Source: Brevibacterium luteolum (GTDB taxonomy: Bacteria > Actinomycetota > Actinomycetes > Actinomycetales > Brevibacteriaceae). From it: 64,000 nucleotides of DNA. The position numbers and the translations under genes were made by a program. The stretch covers positions 1 through 64,000 of the forward strand of contig NZ_JABEMC010000010.1 of assembly GCF_013004595.1 (NCBI RefSeq). Direction: 5' to 3'. Below, piece after piece: positions 61,979 to 64,000 of the stretch (positions are counted from its first letter, which is position 1; each line of letters starts with the position of its first letter). Below the pieces are notes generated by a model that did not search any database, had not been told where the DNA came from, and was given only the letters and a program-made list of their open reading frames with translations.

Positions 61979-63112
61979 TCATTTCCGGCCCCCGAGGAAG
62001 GCGAGCGCGGTCGCCGCGAGCATCCCGGCGGCGGCGATGCCGGCGGTTTTGAACATCTGCGGCAGGTCCTTCGTCGCCACGCGCGGGTCCGGCGGCAGGC
62101 CGTAGACCTCGGGTTCGTCGAGCAGCAGGAACACCGAGCCGGTGCCGCCGACGCCGTCATTGGGATTGGCGCCGTAGAGGCGGGCTTCGGTCATGCCCTG
62201 GGCGTGGAGGTCGCGGACGCGCTGTTCGGCAGTGGCGACCATGTCGGCCCGATCCCCGAACTTGATCGAGGTCGTCGGGCAGGTCTTCGCGCACGCCGGC
62301 TGGTCGCCGGCGACGAGCCGGTCGTAGCACAGGGTGCATTTGTTCGCCGTTCCCGGGTGCGGTACGTCCTGGTCGATCGGCTTGCCGGCAGCCGGGCTTT
62401 CGCGTTCGGCCGGGGGGTTGACGGTGCCGTCGTCGCGGCGTTCGATGACGCCGAACGGGCAGCCGGCCACGCACGTGCCGCAGCCGTTGCACACGTCGGC
62501 CTGGACGACGACGGTGCCGAACTCGGTGCGGAACAGCGCGCCGGTCGGGCACACGTCGAGGCAGCCGGCATGCGTGCAGTGCTTGCACACGTCTGAGGCC
62601 ATGAGCCACCGGAACTCCGGGGTGTCCGGCGGGGTGAGGCCAGTGTCTCCGATCGTCTCAGCGGCGGCGAGCGCATCGACCTGCGGGCCCCCGGCTGCTG
62701 CCGGTCCACCCGGTGTGGCAGCACCGGGTGTGGGGGTGTCGTCGTCACGGGTGCGCACGGTCGGCATGCCGAGGTTGACGAGCCTGCGGCCGGATTCGCG
62801 GGCGGCGGCGATCTGTTCGGCGTCCTGTTCGATGAAGGCGACGTGCCGCCACGTGTTCGCCCCGAGCCCGCCGGTGTTGTCGTAGGAGGAGCCGAGGAGT
62901 TCGAGGTTGCCGTCAGCGGGGTTGCGGTTCCATTCCTTGCATGCGACTTCACAGGCCTTGCAGCCGATGCAGATCGAGGTGTCGGTGAAGAAGCCCTTGC
63001 GTTCGTGGGTGTGCTCCCACCCGGTGGCTCCGGCCGGGTCGGCGGTGTCGCTCGGAGTGCTGGTCGCAGCGTTCGGGTGCTGTTCGGCCGGTGCCGTCAT
63101 CGGTGCGCTCAT
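61979..63112 (-). CDS. fdhB: Formate dehydrogenase iron-sulfur (beta) subunit
   Basis: This 377-residue subunit has four [4Fe-4S] clusters: CIGCKACEVAC, CKHCTHAGCLDVC, CNGCGTCVAGC and CTLCYDRL...CAKTC. A single hydrophobic helix near the C-terminus (AGIAAAGMLAATALAFL) tethers it to the membrane, as in FdnH. It carries electrons from the catalytic subunit to the NrfD-type anchor. It overlaps the catalytic subunit stop (ATGA). Confidence 0.93.
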   Translation of the reverse strand: MSAPMTAPAEQHPNAATSTPSDTADPAGATGWEHTHERKGFFTDTSICIGCKACEVACKEWNRNPADGNLELLGSSYDNTGGLGANTWRHVAFIEQDAEQIAAARESGRRLVNLGMPTVRTRDDDTPTPGAATPGGPAAAGGPQVDALAAAETIGDTGLTPPDTPEFRWLMASDVCKHCTHAGCLDVCPTGALFRTEFGTVVVQADVCNGCGTCVAGCPFGVIERRDDGTVNPPAERESPAAGKPIDQDVPHPGTANKCTLCYDRLVAGDQPACAKTCPTTSIKFGDRADMVATAEQRVRDLHAQGMTEARLYGANPNDGVGGTGSVFLLLDEPEVYGLPPDPRVATKDLPQMFKTAGIAAAGMLAATALAFLGGRK

Positions 63113-64000
63113 GACGAGCCCTCCTCCTTCTCAGGTTCGTGGAAGCGGTTGGCGACATCGACGTCGGCTCCGGCGTCGGCATCGTCTTCATGCGTATAGG
63201 CGCCCTGCTGGGCTTCCGGCGGAGTATCCCACTGGTCGCCGGGCCGGTCGTCCTGGTGTGCCTTGTCGGTCATGCGGCCTGCGGCGTCGATGAGGCCGGC
63301 GCGGCGCCGGTAGTCGTCGACGAGCTCTTCAAGCTCAGGGCCGCGTGGGCGCCGGCCGGGGATGATGTCGCAGGCACCGGTCTTCGAATCCTGGATGAGG
63401 ACGTTGGGGTCGAGTGTGATGCCGAGCAGATCGTTGACGGCGTCGCCGACGATGTGCGCCTGGGCGCCGACACCCCAGTGATACGGCAGCCCGATCTGGT
63501 GGACGGTGCGCTGGCTGCCGGCTGCTGCACTGCCGACGCGTATCGGAGTCACGCGCTCGGTGACGAGCAGCCGGACTTCGATCGCGGCGCGCGGGGAGAT
63601 GATCGTCGCCCAGCCATAAGGTTCAAGCCCGCGTTCGGCAGCCAGTTCCGGGGACACCTCGGCGAACAGCTCGGGCTGCAGCTCTGAGAGATAGGGCAGC
63701 CACCGGCTCATACCGCCGGCGGTGTGGTGTTCAGTGAGCCGATAGGTGGTGAAGATGAAGGGATAGACGCCTGCGCCTGCCTGCCCCGGCAGCGGAGCCA
63801 TGAGGTTGTCCCTGCGGTCGAACATCACTTGGGCGGGGCTGTGCTGCTGGCGATAGAGCGGGTTGGGCACCGGGGATTCCTGCGCCTCGTAATGGGTCGG
63901 CAGGGGCCCGTCGACGACTCCGGTCGGCGCGTAGAGCCAGCCCTTGCCGTCGGGCTGCATGACGAAGGCGTCGGCGCCGGTCAGCGCCGCCGGCCCGCCC
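63109..64000 (-). CDS. fdhA: Formate dehydrogenase catalytic subunit, C-terminal part (runs off window)
   Basis: The open frame continues to the window edge as GGPAALTGADAFVMQPDGKGWLYAPTG, the C-terminal molydopterin-binding domain of FDH-N/FdoG-type enzymes. About 297 residues are visible, with GVVDGPLPTHYE, the ANPLY-like PNPLYRQQ and LPYHWG segments. The Sec/Cys active site and N-terminal cluster lie outside the window. The adjoining selAB-selC-selD genes make a selenocysteine enzyme likely, but this cannot be read here. Confidence 0.9.
   Translation of the reverse strand, partial: GGPAALTGADAFVMQPDGKGWLYAPTGVVDGPLPTHYEAQESPVPNPLYRQQHSPAQVMFDRRDNLMAPLPGQAGAGVYPFIFTTYRLTEHHTAGGMSRWLPYLSELQPELFAEVSPELAAERGLEPYGWATIISPRAAIEVRLLVTERVTPIRVGSAAAGSQRTVHQIGLPYHWGVGAQAHIVGDAVNDLLGITLDPNVLIQDSKTGACDIIPGRRPRGPELEELVDDYRRRAGLIDAAGRMTDKAHQDDRPGDQWDTPPEAQQGAYTHEDDADAGADVDVANRFHEPEKEEGSS

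Noticed and set aside
63109-64000. Selenocysteine codon in the visible part of the formate dehydrogenase
   Set aside because: The visible frame has no in-frame TGA before its stop, and the Sec position belongs to the N-terminal part outside the window.

Overview
The window is high-GC actinobacterial chromosome. The evidence is GC-rich coding sequence throughout, frequent GTG starts, a DtxR/IdeR-type iron box, CRP/GlxR-type palindromes, a class Ib ribonucleotide reductase, the paaABCDE order typical of aerobic actinobacteria, and an actinobacterial formate dehydrogenase of the FDH-N type. Overall gene content suggests a Brevibacterium-like member of the Micrococcales, but the genus is only a guess.

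Region 1 (1-8.5 kb) is accessory. It holds nested IS3-family remnants, a broken EamA exporter, a small membrane protein, a water channel (AqpZ), an unrecognised secreted protein, and then one tight operon: lipoprotein, peptidoglycan-binding membrane fusion protein, MacB-type ABC ATPase and permease, OmpR-type regulator and histidine kinase. A relic of a PLP-dependent lyase follows. Region 2 (8.6-13.4 kb) is an amine/beta-alanine type catabolic set: class III aminotransferase, methylmalonate-semialdehyde dehydrogenase and a divergent PucR regulator. Region 3 (13.6-14.9 kb) is a solitary TnpB element with a strongly folded RNA at its 3' end.

Region 4 (15-22.9 kb) looks like an undescribed catabolic cluster: IclR regulator, CYP199-like P450, a MIO-type ammonia-lyase with unusual selectivity residues, MFS carrier, phthalate-reductase-type flavoprotein and nitronate monooxygenase. 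Region 5 (22.9-32 kb) has a gamma-glutamyltransferase, nrdI-nrdF without nrdE, two small membrane proteins, and a CaiB / acyl-CoA dehydrogenase / Na+-symporter operon. An isolated thiol transferase (32.1-33.2 kb) sits behind an iron box and a CRP-like box.

Region 6 (33.2-46 kb) is the phenylacetate pathway. Ring epoxidation (paaABCDE) and a PaaG-like isomerase lie on one strand, paaI-paaK-paaR on the other, and paaZ on the first again. All three transcription units carry the same TetR-type palindrome. An Abi_2 abortive-infection gene and an epsilon/zeta-like toxin-antitoxin pair are interposed between them. Region 7 (46-50.5 kb) holds an Lrp regulator and a branched-chain 2-oxoacid dehydrogenase operon (E1a, E1b, E2). 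Region 8 (50.6-54.3 kb) is a regulatory island of Na+-symporter, RpiR regulator and amidohydrolase sharing a 16-bp operator.

Region 9 (54.4-64 kb) is the selenocysteine system: selB, selA, tRNA-Sec and divergent selD, then recQ, and on the other strand the membrane anchor, iron-sulfur subunit and the C-terminal part of a formate dehydrogenase catalytic subunit that runs off the window. Across 22-50 kb an 11-bp motif, ACCGCCTCGGG, recurs far more often than base composition predicts and is not seen in the first 22 kb.
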